Assembly (NCBI GenBank): GCA_947504045.1
Contig: CANNFY010000001.1
Span: 806,001-870,000 of the forward strand
Source: an uncultured Maribacter sp.
GTDB lineage: Bacteria > Bacteroidota > Bacteroidia > Flavobacteriales > Flavobacteriaceae
DNA: 64,000 nucleotides
Reading direction: 5' to 3'
The notes beneath the pieces were generated by a model. It was not told where the DNA came from. It did not search any database and saw nothing but the letters and a program-made list of their open reading frames with translations. The translations under genes were made by a program, and so were the position numbers. This document shows positions 44,204 through 52,640 of the stretch, piece after piece. How positions within the stretch are numbered: position 1 is the first letter of the stretch; the number at the start of each line of letters is the position of its first letter.

Positions 44204-46071
44204 TATCTACCCATAAAAACTAAAAGCACACTAATATCACTTGGTTTTATTCCACTAATTCTAGATGCTTGAGAAATAGTTACTGGTTGTATGGCAGTTA
44301 ATTTTTCTCTTGCTTCATAGGATAAAGATTTAAGTTTAGAGTAATCAAAATTAGCAGGTATCTTTACATTCTCTAAACGCTGAAGTTTATCTGCATTATT
44401 CTTTTCTTTTGCAATATAACCTGCATATTTTACCTGAACTTCGGTCTGTTCTAAAACCTCTCTATTAAGATTATGTTCTTCTACAAAAGAAGAAACTTTA
44501 TCAAGTTTCAACATATCATTCATAGTAACTTTAGGCCTAGAAAAAACCTTAAACATTTTATCCGATTGTTTAACCAAAGCAGAGTTAACACTTTCTAAAA
44601 TTGGATTTATATCTTCCGGTATAACACTTGTGTTTTTAAAGAAATCTATAAATAAATTAGATTTAGATTCTTTTTCTTCCATTTTAATAAGACGTTCTTC
44701 TTTAGCAATACCTAATTTATACCCTAAAGGGGTTAACCTTAAATCTGCATTATCTTGTCTTAATAAAGTTCTATATTCAGCACGAGAAGTAAACATACGA
44801 TAAGGTTCTTCTGTACCTTTTGTAATTAAATCATCAATTAAAACACCTATATACGCTTCATCTCTTTTAAGAATAAAAGGGTCTTTATTACTAATTTTTA
44901 AATGGGCATTTATACCAGCCATTAAACCTTGAGATGCAGCCTCTTCATAACCAGTAGTTCCATTAATTTGGCCAGCAAAAAACAAGTTATCTATAAGCTT
45001 AGTTTCTAAGGTATGTTTTAATTGTGTAGGTGGAAAATAATCATACTCTATAGCATAGCCAGGTCTAAAGAATTTTACATTTTCAAAACCTACTACACTA
45101 CGCAAAGCTTTAAATTGAACATCTTCTGGAAGCGATGTAGAAAAACCATTAACATAAACCTCAACAGTGTTCCAACCTTCTGGTTCAACAAATATTTGAT
45201 GGCTATTTTTATCTGCAAATCTATTTATCTTATCTTCAATAGAAGGACAATAACGTGGTCCTAAACTTTTAATTCTTCCATTAAACATTGGTGATCTATC
45301 AAAACCTTCACGTAATAAATCGTGCACTAACTCGGAAGTGTGTGTCATATGACAATCACGCTGTGTGTCTAAAAATTTAGTATCTAAATAAGAAAATTTT
45401 TCAGGATTTAAATCACCAGGTTGTACAATCATTTTAGAATAATCTAAAGATCTACCATCAACTCTTGGAGGCGTACCAGTCTTCATACGGCCACTTTCAA
45501 AACCTATACTTACTAATTGTTCCGTAATACCTGTTGCAGCTTTTTCACCTGCTCTACCACCACCAAATTGTTTTTCTCCAATATGTATAAGGCCATTTAA
45601 AAAAGTACCATTGGTAAGTACAACAGCTTTACTTTTAATTTCAATACCTAAAGAAGTTTTTACACCAACAACTTTTTTATTTTCTATTAGTAAACCACAA
45701 ACCATTTCTTGGTAAAAATCTACATTAGGCGTACGCTCTAACATAAGACGCCATTCCTCAGAAAAGCGTCTACGGTCGCTTTGCGCACGTGGACTCCACA
45801 TAGCAGGACCTTTAGATTTGTTAAGCATTTTAAATTGTATAGCAGACTTATCAGTAATAATACCACTATAACCACCAAGTGCATCAATTTCGCGAACAAT
45901 TTGTCCTTTTGCAATACCACCCATAGCTGGGTTGCAAGACATTTGTCCTATGGTTTCTAAGTTCATTGTAGCCAATAAAGTTTTAGAACCCATATTGGCA
46001 GCTGCAGCTGCAGCCTCTGCACCAGCATGACCTCCACCAACAACTATAACATCGTAAATTTCTCCAAACAT
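44203..46071 (-). CDS. mnmG: tRNA uridine-5-carboxymethylaminomethyl modification enzyme MnmG (GidA)
   Basis: A 622-residue FAD enzyme that, with MnmE, installs the cmnm5 group on U34 of tRNAs reading two-family boxes. Seen: FAD loop VVGGGHAGAEAAAA near the N-terminus, CNPAMGGIAKG (catalytic cysteine region), KMLNKSKGPAMWSPRAQ, GRAGEKAA, LGPRYCPSIEDKI (second conserved cysteine), GYEEAASQGLMAGINA, MFTSRAEYRTLLRQDNADLRL, and the helical C-terminus SGIKPSDISVLLVF. Length is typical. The mnmG region is origin-proximal in many bacteria, and a parS-type site lies 9 bp before its start. Confidence 0.97.
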   Translation of the reverse strand: MFGEIYDVIVVGGGHAGAEAAAAAANMGSKTLLATMNLETIGQMSCNPAMGGIAKGQIVREIDALGGYSGIITDKSAIQFKMLNKSKGPAMWSPRAQSDRRRFSEEWRLMLERTPNVDFYQEMVCGLLIENKKVVGVKTSLGIEIKSKAVVLTNGTFLNGLIHIGEKQFGGGRAGEKAATGITEQLVSIGFESGRMKTGTPPRVDGRSLDYSKMIVQPGDLNPEKFSYLDTKFLDTQRDCHMTHTSELVHDLLREGFDRSPMFNGRIKSLGPRYCPSIEDKINRFADKNSHQIFVEPEGWNTVEVYVNGFSTSLPEDVQFKALRSVVGFENVKFFRPGYAIEYDYFPPTQLKHTLETKLIDNLFFAGQINGTTGYEEAASQGLMAGINAHLKISNKDPFILKRDEAYIGVLIDDLITKGTEEPYRMFTSRAEYRTLLRQDNADLRLTPLGYKLGIAKEERLIKMEEKESKSNLFIDFFKNTSVIPEDINPILESVNSALVKQSDKMFKVFSRPKVTMNDMLKLDKVSSFVEEHNLNREVLEQTEVQVKYAGYIAKEKNNADKLQRLENVKIPANFDYSKLKSLSYEAREKLTAIQPVTISQASRISGIKPSDISVLLVFMGR

Positions 46072-46075
46072 AATC

Positions 46076-46495
46076 TTATTGTTCCACGTGGAACATATTA
46101 ATTTTTTCCTCTTCTTTTTGTCGCATAACTAAAGAATCTTCTTCCGTCTTATCTTTATAACCCATTAAATGAAGAACACCATGTGACATAACACGATGTA
46201 ATTCATTTACAAAATCTACATTAAATTTATTAGCATTATATATAACTCTTTCTATAGAAATAAAAATATCACCAGCAACTACTTTACCAACTGTATAATC
46301 AAAAGTTATAATATCTGTATAGGTGTCGTGATTTAAATATTCTTTATTAATATTTAAAAGATAGGCATCATCACAAAAAATATAATCTAAGGTTCCTAAG
46401 TTAAAACTTTCTGATTGGATAATAGATCTAATCCAATTAGAATATTTATCCTTATTAATAGTATTAAAATCAGATTCAAAATGGTAATTAATCAT
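46076..46495 (-). CDS. ybeY: Endoribonuclease YbeY (16S rRNA maturation)
   Basis: A 139-residue metal-dependent RNase involved in 16S rRNA 3' maturation and ribosome quality control. The catalytic segment is SHGVLHLMGYKD: the first two zinc histidines (H-x3-H) are present, while the third ligand position is Asp in place of the His seen in E. coli, as I recall for other Bacteroidota members. TDIITFDY and VAGDIFIS are the other family motifs. It overlaps the DUF4175 gene by 8 bp. Its last codons are the parS 2 site. Confidence 0.93.
   Translation of the reverse strand: MINYHFESDFNTINKDKYSNWIRSIIQSESFNLGTLDYIFCDDAYLLNINKEYLNHDTYTDIITFDYTVGKVVAGDIFISIERVIYNANKFNVDFVNELHRVMSHGVLHLMGYKDKTEEDSLVMRQKEEEKINMFHVEQ
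46080..46095. other. parS-type centromere site (parS 2) inside the ybeY coding end
   Basis: TGTTCCACGTGGAACA, identical to the core at 43711-43726. It lies 8 bp upstream of the mnmG ATG and forms the last codons of ybeY (encoding FHVEQ). Unlike parS 1 the symmetry stops at 16 bp. Confidence 0.75.
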
Positions 46496-49400
46496 TAGTT
46501 TTAAAATACAATTTAACTCGGTTTTTAAAATTGTGGCGCAAAGGTAAGCTTTGTTTGTTTAATATTTCAATTTCATTATGATAATCATTTAATAATGAGG
46601 GCTTAGTAATAATTGGGTTAGCATAGGTTTTAGTATTAGTATTACTTTCTCTATCTTTCTTTTTACCCTTTTTTAAAGCTGCATTTTCTAATTTTAGAAG
46701 TTCGTATTGAATTACATTAGACTTAGATTGGGTTTGTGTAGTAATACCGTTTTCTAATAAGTTATTTTCAAAATCTTCCATTTGCTTAATTAACTTTTTA
46801 GCTAATTGTTTATCAGCATTATTTATCATATTAGATAATTGTTCTTCTAATGCTTGCCTTATAATTTGTTGGTTTTTATAAATTTCATAAATCTCATTTA
46901 ATTCAGATTCACTTATAGTATTTCCATTTTCTCCTCCAGTACCTTTGCCATTAGAACCACTACCATTTTTACCATTTTCACCAGGTTTATTAGAACTACC
47001 AGAAACAGAACCGGAACCATCAGAAGATTTAGAACCATTTTTACCTTTACCTTTATCGCCTTCAGTACCTGATTCACCCTCGCCTGATTTACCACCAGGT
47101 TTACCTTCTCCGGGTTTACCACTTCCATTCATTTTTTTATTTAAATCACCTTGAGATTTAATAATGTCTGGTAATTGAAAACCATCTGGACTATTACCTT
47201 CACCCTGCCCCATTTGCATACTCTGCTGCATATTATCTAAAATTTTGGCTAGAAAATTAGATAAACTATTAGCAGCAGTTATAACATATTTTTGATTAGA
47301 AACACCTTGATAAACACGACCATCTACAACATTAGATAATGCCTTATCTATATTATAATAAACTTCTGTAATTTGTTCATTAACAAATTCAGATAATTCT
47401 TCTCTACGTAAAGAAAGAGCAAAAAGACTATCATCTAAATGCTCAAATAAAACTCGTAATTGTTGTTGCTCTTTTATATTAGTGCCAAATGTATTTTGAT
47501 TTTCTTCTTGAACATTCATTTGCTTATAAAGAGCTTCTTGTTTAAAAGAAAAAATAATTAGGTTATCTAAAATTTGTCGTAACATTTCTGCATCTTCAGC
47601 AGTTGAAGAAGAATCGGATGAAGAGCTAGAACTATCTTGCATAGACTTACTTAGTTCTTTCATTTTTGCAGCAGCAGACTTTTGTTTAGCACTTGCTTTT
47701 TGGGTGGCTTGTTCTTTTTTATCTTCAGAGGATAAATTTTCTTTATCCTTTAAAGAGTCTTTAGCATCATTTTGATCATTTTTAATGGATTCTTGTTTAT
47801 TAGAATCTAAGTTAAAATCTAAAGGTTTTTTAAGTGCTTTATTATCTTTATCTAATTCTTGAATATCTTTTGTTAGCTTGTCAAAATCTTTATTTAAATC
47901 TAACTGTTTTTCTAAATTGTTTTCAATAGAATTTTTAGTAGATAATTCATTTTGCTTTTTAGAAAGCTCTTCTAAATCTTTTGATAATTGATTTAATTTT
48001 TCAGTTACATAATAACGTTTGGTAAGCTCTAATAACTGTTCTAAATTACGTTCACTATTCTTTTGCTTTTTTGCAATATCTTCTAATTTTTTGGCTAGGT
48101 CTTCTTTATTTATTTTATCAGCAACCTTATTCAATTCATCCAAAAGTTTTTGATTTTTTTTGGCTTGTAACTCTTGTCTTTCTAATCTTTCTTGAAGTAG
48201 TTTATTTTTATCTGAGTCAAAATTATCTTTCTTTAAAATGTCTTTAAGTTCTTTACTAAACTTTTGCATTAATGTTTCTTGCTCTTTTTGTTTTTGTAAA
48301 AAATCTTTGACATTCTTTTTATCGTTATAATTTAAATTTTCTTTTTCTTTTTGAGCATCACTAATTTCTTTAAGATTTTGTTTTTGTTCCTTTACTTGTT
48401 CTAAAGAATTATCTAAACTATTTATTAGAGACTTTTGTGATTCTAAATCTTTGTTTTTTAGGGTATTATCGTCTAAAAAAGTGAAATTAAAAACCTCACT
48501 TTTAGTAGTTTTACCACCATGTAGAGCATCATTATCTTTTACCTGAAAATAAAGACTATATTCCTTGCCTTGTTCTAAAGAAAAACCAGAAGGAAAAGTA
48601 TAATAAAATTGACTAAAATTAGTGTTAAATTGCTCTAATACAACACTTTGCGTTATATTCGGGTTGCTTGTTTCATAACAAAAAACTTTTAATTCTTTTA
48701 GTTTATAGTCATCCGAAGCATTACCAGTAAAATAGGAGATATTAGGATTTAAACTATCTAAAACCTGTATTGCTGAAATTGTTGGGTATGCGTCTTTTAC
48801 AACTTTAAAGGTATAATTGAGTTTTTCAAAATCAGATACATTAGTATTTGAGGTAGTAAGTGTATAATTTTTATCTACATAAATACGTTTGGTTAATGTA
48901 TGTTTAGAGCTATGCTTAGTAAAAGTAAGCATAGTATCTTTAGTATGCATTTGAATATGATCGGTGTTTTTTCCAATAATATTCCAACTTACTTTTGTTC
49001 CTTCAGGAAAACTTGCATTACCAGTACTCTCAATTATTTGATTAGATAAGCCAGTATAATTTGGATAATCTAAAACCATTTTAAAATTTTCTATACTCGG
49101 TGTTTTTAAAACGTTTAAAGAATAAGACTTAGAAGTAACCTCATTACCTTTAAAGTAAAAATTAGTAGAAACTAAAGGAGCTACAAAAGTATAATTATAC
49201 TCGCCTCTATCTTCTTGCATTAGCATTTGTTTACCATCTATAACAATAAACACTTCATCTGGCCTTAATTTGCCAACAACATTTAATTTTATAGTAAAGT
49301 CTTTATCATCTAATACATTCAAAGTTTTGGATAATAAATGAAAAGAAAAAGGTGCAGGTGGCTCATAAGCTAAATCATAATTTACTACTCTGTTGTAAGA

Positions 49401-49931
49401 TGCAAAATAGGATTTTAAATTGCCTGTAAAAGCAATAAGTATAATAAGCAAAATAGGTATAACCGCATATTTAATATTGGCAAATGCATCTTTAAAATTA
49501 ATTGCTTTTAAAAAAGGAATAGGCTCTAAATTTTTACTACGTTGCTCAATACTTGCTAATAGTAATTCTGATTTAATCGGGTTATCATTTAAATCTAAAA
49601 GATTATAAAGCTTATCCCCTACTTCAGGAAAATGTTTTCCAATTAAAATAGATGCATCTTTATTTGATAACCCTTTTTTTAATTTAAATAAATAAAATAA
49701 TGGTATAACAATATACTTAGAAAGAAGAAAAACTATAACCCCTACTCCTACCAAAAGTAAAACTAACCTACCTGTAGAATTTAGCCAAAGAAAATATTCT
49801 ACACCAAGTATTGCAATTAAAAAAAGAAAACCAAAAGCTACAAACAGTAAAGCCCCTTTAATAAGCATATTTGTATAATACTTACGAATAAAGAGGTTTA
49901 TTTTAAATAGTACATCTTGGTAACTATGCAA
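46488..49931 (-). CDS. DUF4175 family membrane protein (1147 residues)
   Basis: N-terminal membrane helices near 22-42, 48-72 and 150-172, then a beta-rich periplasmic part (about 200-490), a long charged coiled-coil part (about 490-770) rich in Lys/Glu/Gln, a Gly/Ser/Lys low-complexity linker (about 935-1015) and a helical C-terminus. This matches the flavobacterial family DUF4175, usually next to ybeY. The start codon is TTG at 49929-49931, with a TAACTTTG -7 box just upstream. No enzymatic motif is visible; an envelope scaffold is plausible only from its structure. Confidence 0.85.
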   Translation of the reverse strand: MHSYQDVLFKINLFIRKYYTNMLIKGALLFVAFGFLFLIAILGVEYFLWLNSTGRLVLLLVGVGVIVFLLSKYIVIPLFYLFKLKKGLSNKDASILIGKHFPEVGDKLYNLLDLNDNPIKSELLLASIEQRSKNLEPIPFLKAINFKDAFANIKYAVIPILLIILIAFTGNLKSYFASYNRVVNYDLAYEPPAPFSFHLLSKTLNVLDDKDFTIKLNVVGKLRPDEVFIVIDGKQMLMQEDRGEYNYTFVAPLVSTNFYFKGNEVTSKSYSLNVLKTPSIENFKMVLDYPNYTGLSNQIIESTGNASFPEGTKVSWNIIGKNTDHIQMHTKDTMLTFTKHSSKHTLTKRIYVDKNYTLTTSNTNVSDFEKLNYTFKVVKDAYPTISAIQVLDSLNPNISYFTGNASDDYKLKELKVFCYETSNPNITQSVVLEQFNTNFSQFYYTFPSGFSLEQGKEYSLYFQVKDNDALHGGKTTKSEVFNFTFLDDNTLKNKDLESQKSLINSLDNSLEQVKEQKQNLKEISDAQKEKENLNYNDKKNVKDFLQKQKEQETLMQKFSKELKDILKKDNFDSDKNKLLQERLERQELQAKKNQKLLDELNKVADKINKEDLAKKLEDIAKKQKNSERNLEQLLELTKRYYVTEKLNQLSKDLEELSKKQNELSTKNSIENNLEKQLDLNKDFDKLTKDIQELDKDNKALKKPLDFNLDSNKQESIKNDQNDAKDSLKDKENLSSEDKKEQATQKASAKQKSAAAKMKELSKSMQDSSSSSSDSSSTAEDAEMLRQILDNLIIFSFKQEALYKQMNVQEENQNTFGTNIKEQQQLRVLFEHLDDSLFALSLRREELSEFVNEQITEVYYNIDKALSNVVDGRVYQGVSNQKYVITAANSLSNFLAKILDNMQQSMQMGQGEGNSPDGFQLPDIIKSQGDLNKKMNGSGKPGEGKPGGKSGEGESGTEGDKGKGKNGSKSSDGSGSVSGSSNKPGENGKNGSGSNGKGTGGENGNTISESELNEIYEIYKNQQIIRQALEEQLSNMINNADKQLAKKLIKQMEDFENNLLENGITTQTQSKSNVIQYELLKLENAALKKGKKKDRESNTNTKTYANPIITKPSLLNDYHNEIEILNKQSLPLRHNFKNRVKLYFKTND

Positions 49932-49948
49932 TACAAAAAAATTTATAC

Positions 49949-49956
49949 CAAAGTTA
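49949..49956 (-). promoter_or_regulatory. Candidate -7 box for the DUF4175-ybeY-mnmG run
   Basis: The minus strand reads TAACTTTG, an exact TAnnTTTG box, 17 nt upstream of the TTG start at 49931. It may drive DUF4175, ybeY, mnmG and the 157-residue gene, which are all overlapping or nearly so. Confidence 0.45.
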
Positions 49957-49968
49957 CAAAAAAACGCC

Positions 49969-50000
49969 TTTGGGGTTTAAGGTGGTTAAACCTATCTTTA
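49969..50000 (+). promoter_or_regulatory. Candidate promoter of gltX
   Basis: TTTG at 49969-49972, 20-nt spacer, TATCTTTA at 49993-50000 (7 of 8 to TAnnTTTG), 21 nt before the ATG at 50022. It is back to back with the DUF4175 promoter. Confidence 0.5.
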
Positions 50001-50021
50001 CAACTTAAAAATTAAAAAAAA

Positions 50022-51521
50022 ATGGCTCATAACAAAGTTCGTGTTCGTTTTGCACCTAGTCCTACAGGACCTTTACATATTGGTGGTGTACGTACTGCTT
50101 TATTTAACTACTTATTTACCAAAAAAAATGGTGGAGATTTTATTCTTAGAATTGAAGATACGGATCAAAATAGATATGTAGAAGGTGCAGAAAATTATAT
50201 TATAGATGCACTAAAATGGTGTGGGCTAAATTTTGATGAAGGCCCTGGTAAAGAAGGATCATTTGGACCATATAGACAAAGTGAACGTAAACATTTATAT
50301 AAAAAATATGCTGATGAACTTATAGAAAAAGGCATGGCATATTATGCTTTTGATACTGCAGATAGTTTAAATACACATAGAAAAGAACACGAAGAAAAAG
50401 GTAAAACATTTATATATAACTGGCATAACAGATTAAAGTTAGATAACTCTCTTGCCCTAACTAAACAAGAAACACAAGCTAAGATTAATGCAAATGAAGC
50501 TTATGTTATTCGTTTTAAAACTCCTGAAAATGAAACTCTAGTTTTGCAAGATGCTATACGTGGAACAATTACTATAGACACTAATATATTAGATGATAAG
50601 GTTCTTTTTAAAAGCGATGGTATGCCTACTTACCATTTAGCTAATATTGTAGATGATCATTTAATGGAGATTAGCCATGTTATACGTGGTGAAGAATGGT
50701 TACCATCTTTAGCATTACACCAACAATTATATAATGCCTTTGGTTGGTCTGCTCCTACTTTTGCACATTTACCTTTAATTATGAAACCTGTTGGTAAAGG
50801 AAAATTAAGCAAAAGAGATGGTGAAAAATTAGGTTTTCCTGTATTTCCATTATCATGGAACGAGTCTATTGGGTATAAAGAAGAAGGCTATTTTTCGGAA
50901 GCTGTGGTAAACTTCTTGGCATTATTAGGTTGGAATCCTGGAAACGAGCAAGAAATATTTAGCTTAGAAGAACTAATAAAAGAGTTTAGTTTAGAACGTG
51001 TAAATAAATCTGGAGCACGTTTTGATCCTGATAAAACAAAATGGTATAACCAACAGTATTTACAAAAAACAGATAATAAAAAATTAGCTGAACTTTTTGA
51101 GCCCATAGTAGCTGAAAAAGGAATACAAACACATGCTGCATATTTAGAAAAAGTAGTTTCTTTAATAAAAGAACGTGCCATTTTTGTAAACGATTTTTGG
51201 GATTTAAGCGATTACTTTTTTACTGCTCCAACCTCCTACCCTGAAAAGGCTGTTAAAAAACAATGGAAAGAAGGTACGCCAGCTATTATGACAGATGTGC
51301 TTGCTGTAATAGAAGCTATAGAAGACTTTAGTTCTGCCAATGTAGAAACCATAGTAAAACAATGGATAACAGATAAAGAACTTTCTTTTGGTAAAGTTAT
51401 GCCTCCATTACGCCTTGTAATTGTTGGCGATATGAAAGGGCCACATATTTTTGATATTCTAGAAATGATAGGAAAAGAACAAGTTATAGAACGAATCAAA
51501 AAAGCAATAAATACACTTTAA
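50022..51521 (+). CDS. gltX: Glutamyl-tRNA synthetase
   Basis: A 499-residue class I synthetase charging tRNA-Glu. The HIGH-type motif is HIGG (residues 19-22) within RFAPSPTGPLHIGGVR, and the KMSKS-type loop is KLSKRDG near residue 259. EDTDQNRYVEG and RGEEWLPSLALH are further family features. It is cytoplasmic and the start gives the usual N-terminus. A GlnRS gene (glnS) also occurs in this window, so Gln-tRNA need not be made through a misacylated Glu-tRNA route. Confidence 0.97.
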   Translation: MAHNKVRVRFAPSPTGPLHIGGVRTALFNYLFTKKNGGDFILRIEDTDQNRYVEGAENYIIDALKWCGLNFDEGPGKEGSFGPYRQSERKHLYKKYADELIEKGMAYYAFDTADSLNTHRKEHEEKGKTFIYNWHNRLKLDNSLALTKQETQAKINANEAYVIRFKTPENETLVLQDAIRGTITIDTNILDDKVLFKSDGMPTYHLANIVDDHLMEISHVIRGEEWLPSLALHQQLYNAFGWSAPTFAHLPLIMKPVGKGKLSKRDGEKLGFPVFPLSWNESIGYKEEGYFSEAVVNFLALLGWNPGNEQEIFSLEELIKEFSLERVNKSGARFDPDKTKWYNQQYLQKTDNKKLAELFEPIVAEKGIQTHAAYLEKVVSLIKERAIFVNDFWDLSDYFFTAPTSYPEKAVKKQWKEGTPAIMTDVLAVIEAIEDFSSANVETIVKQWITDKELSFGKVMPPLRLVIVGDMKGPHIFDILEMIGKEQVIERIKKAINTL

Positions 51522-51535
51522 AAAATATAAAGTGT
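51513..51535 (+). other. Small hairpin over the gltX stop codon
   Basis: ACACTTTA (51513-51520) is exactly complementary to TAAAGTGT (51528-51535), 7-nt loop. It covers the gltX stop codon and lacks a T tract, so it is not a clear terminator; mRNA 3'-end protection is possible. Confidence 0.4.
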
Positions 51536-51610
51536 AACAAATGGAGTAATTTACCTACAAATAATAAAAAAGAGTTTGTAAATTGAAATAATAACTTAAA
51601 ACCACAAATT

Positions 51611-52576
51611 ATGTATTATTTAGTACCCGTAACTATTATACTTGTTGCAATATTTGCGTCCACCGTATTTATTGTAAAACAACAAACCGCAGTAATTATA
51701 GAAACTTTTGGTAAATTCAGTAGTATTCGCCAATCTGGAATTCAATTTAAAATTCCATTTATACAACGTATTTCAGGACGTTTAAGTTTAAAAATTCAGC
51801 AATTAGATGTTATTGTAGAAACTAAAACTTTAGATGACGTTTTTACTAAACTAAAAGTATCTGTACAATACGTAGTTATTAAAGATAAAGTATATGATGC
51901 TTTTTATAAATTAGAATATCCGCATGATCAAATAACTTCTTATGTTTTTGATGTGGTACGTGCAGAAGTTCCAAAAATGAAACTAGATGACGTTTTTGTT
52001 AAGAAGGATGATATTGCAATTGCAGTAAAAGCAGAATTACAAGATGCCATGATAAACTACGGTTTTGATATTATTAAAACTTTGGTTACCGATATAGATC
52101 CAGATGCACAAGTAAAAGAAGCTATGAACCGTATTAATGCATCTGAAAGAGAAAAAATTGCAGCGCAATTTGAAGGAGATGCAGCACGTATTCTTATTGT
52201 AGAAAAAGCAAAAGCAGAAGCAGAAAGCAAACGCTTACAAGGGCAAGGTATTGCAGACCAACGTAGAGAAATTGCTCGTGGTTTAGAAGAGTCTGTTGAT
52301 GTATTAAATAATGTTGGTATTAACTCTCAAGAAGCCTCTGCACTTATTGTAGTTACACAGCATTACGATACGTTACAATCTATAGGAGAAGAAACAAATT
52401 CTAACCTAATATTATTACCAAACTCTCCACAAGCAGGTAGCGATATGTTGAATAATATGATTGCATCTTTTACAGCATCTAACCAAATTGGAGAAGCTAT
52501 GAAAGAACAAAATGCTAAAAAAGGAATAGTAAATAAGAAAAAGAACTCTTCTGACAATGCTTCAGATATTTCTTAA
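51611..52576 (+). CDS. SPFH/Band 7 domain membrane protein
   Basis: A 321-residue protein with one N-terminal membrane helix (about 4-24), an SPFH/prohibitin domain (about 25-195; IIETFGKFSSIRQSGIQFKIPF is split here as IIETFGKF...GIQFKIPF), and a helical alanine/glutamate-rich segment EKAKAEAESKRLQGQG near 197-212 followed by a polar tail. Such proteins form large ring-like membrane assemblies and organise microdomains or proteolysis. It is 90 bp after gltX on the same strand and ends before a bidirectional terminator. Confidence 0.9.
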   Translation: MYYLVPVTIILVAIFASTVFIVKQQTAVIIETFGKFSSIRQSGIQFKIPFIQRISGRLSLKIQQLDVIVETKTLDDVFTKLKVSVQYVVIKDKVYDAFYKLEYPHDQITSYVFDVVRAEVPKMKLDDVFVKKDDIAIAVKAELQDAMINYGFDIIKTLVTDIDPDAQVKEAMNRINASEREKIAAQFEGDAARILIVEKAKAEAESKRLQGQGIADQRREIARGLEESVDVLNNVGINSQEASALIVVTQHYDTLQSIGEETNSNLILLPNSPQAGSDMLNNMIASFTASNQIGEAMKEQNAKKGIVNKKKNSSDNASDIS

Positions 52577-52598
52577 TATTACTTACTACATAAAAGAT

Positions 52599-52632
52599 AA
52601 AAAGCCGTTGTATTAAATACAGCGGCTTTTTT
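52599..52632. terminator. Bidirectional terminator between the SPFH and Omp85-like genes
   Basis: AAAAAGCCGTTGTATT pairs with AATACAGCGGCTTTTT (one wobble), with T tract on the plus strand and A tract on the minus strand side. Both converging genes end within about 25 nt. Confidence 0.88.
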
Positions 52633-52640
52633 ATTTACTT

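Noticed and set aside
45783-45799. GCGCACGTGGACTCC as a possible third parS
   Set aside because: Only the CACGTG core is shared; the flanking TGTT/AACA bases are absent and the stretch is explained by conserved mnmG codons.
46913-47154. Open frames on both strands over the Gly/Ser/Lys linker of the DUF4175 gene, one Pro/Leu-rich
   Set aside because: They are shadows of a low-complexity repeat; proline-leucine runs arise from reading the glycine-rich codons on the other strand.
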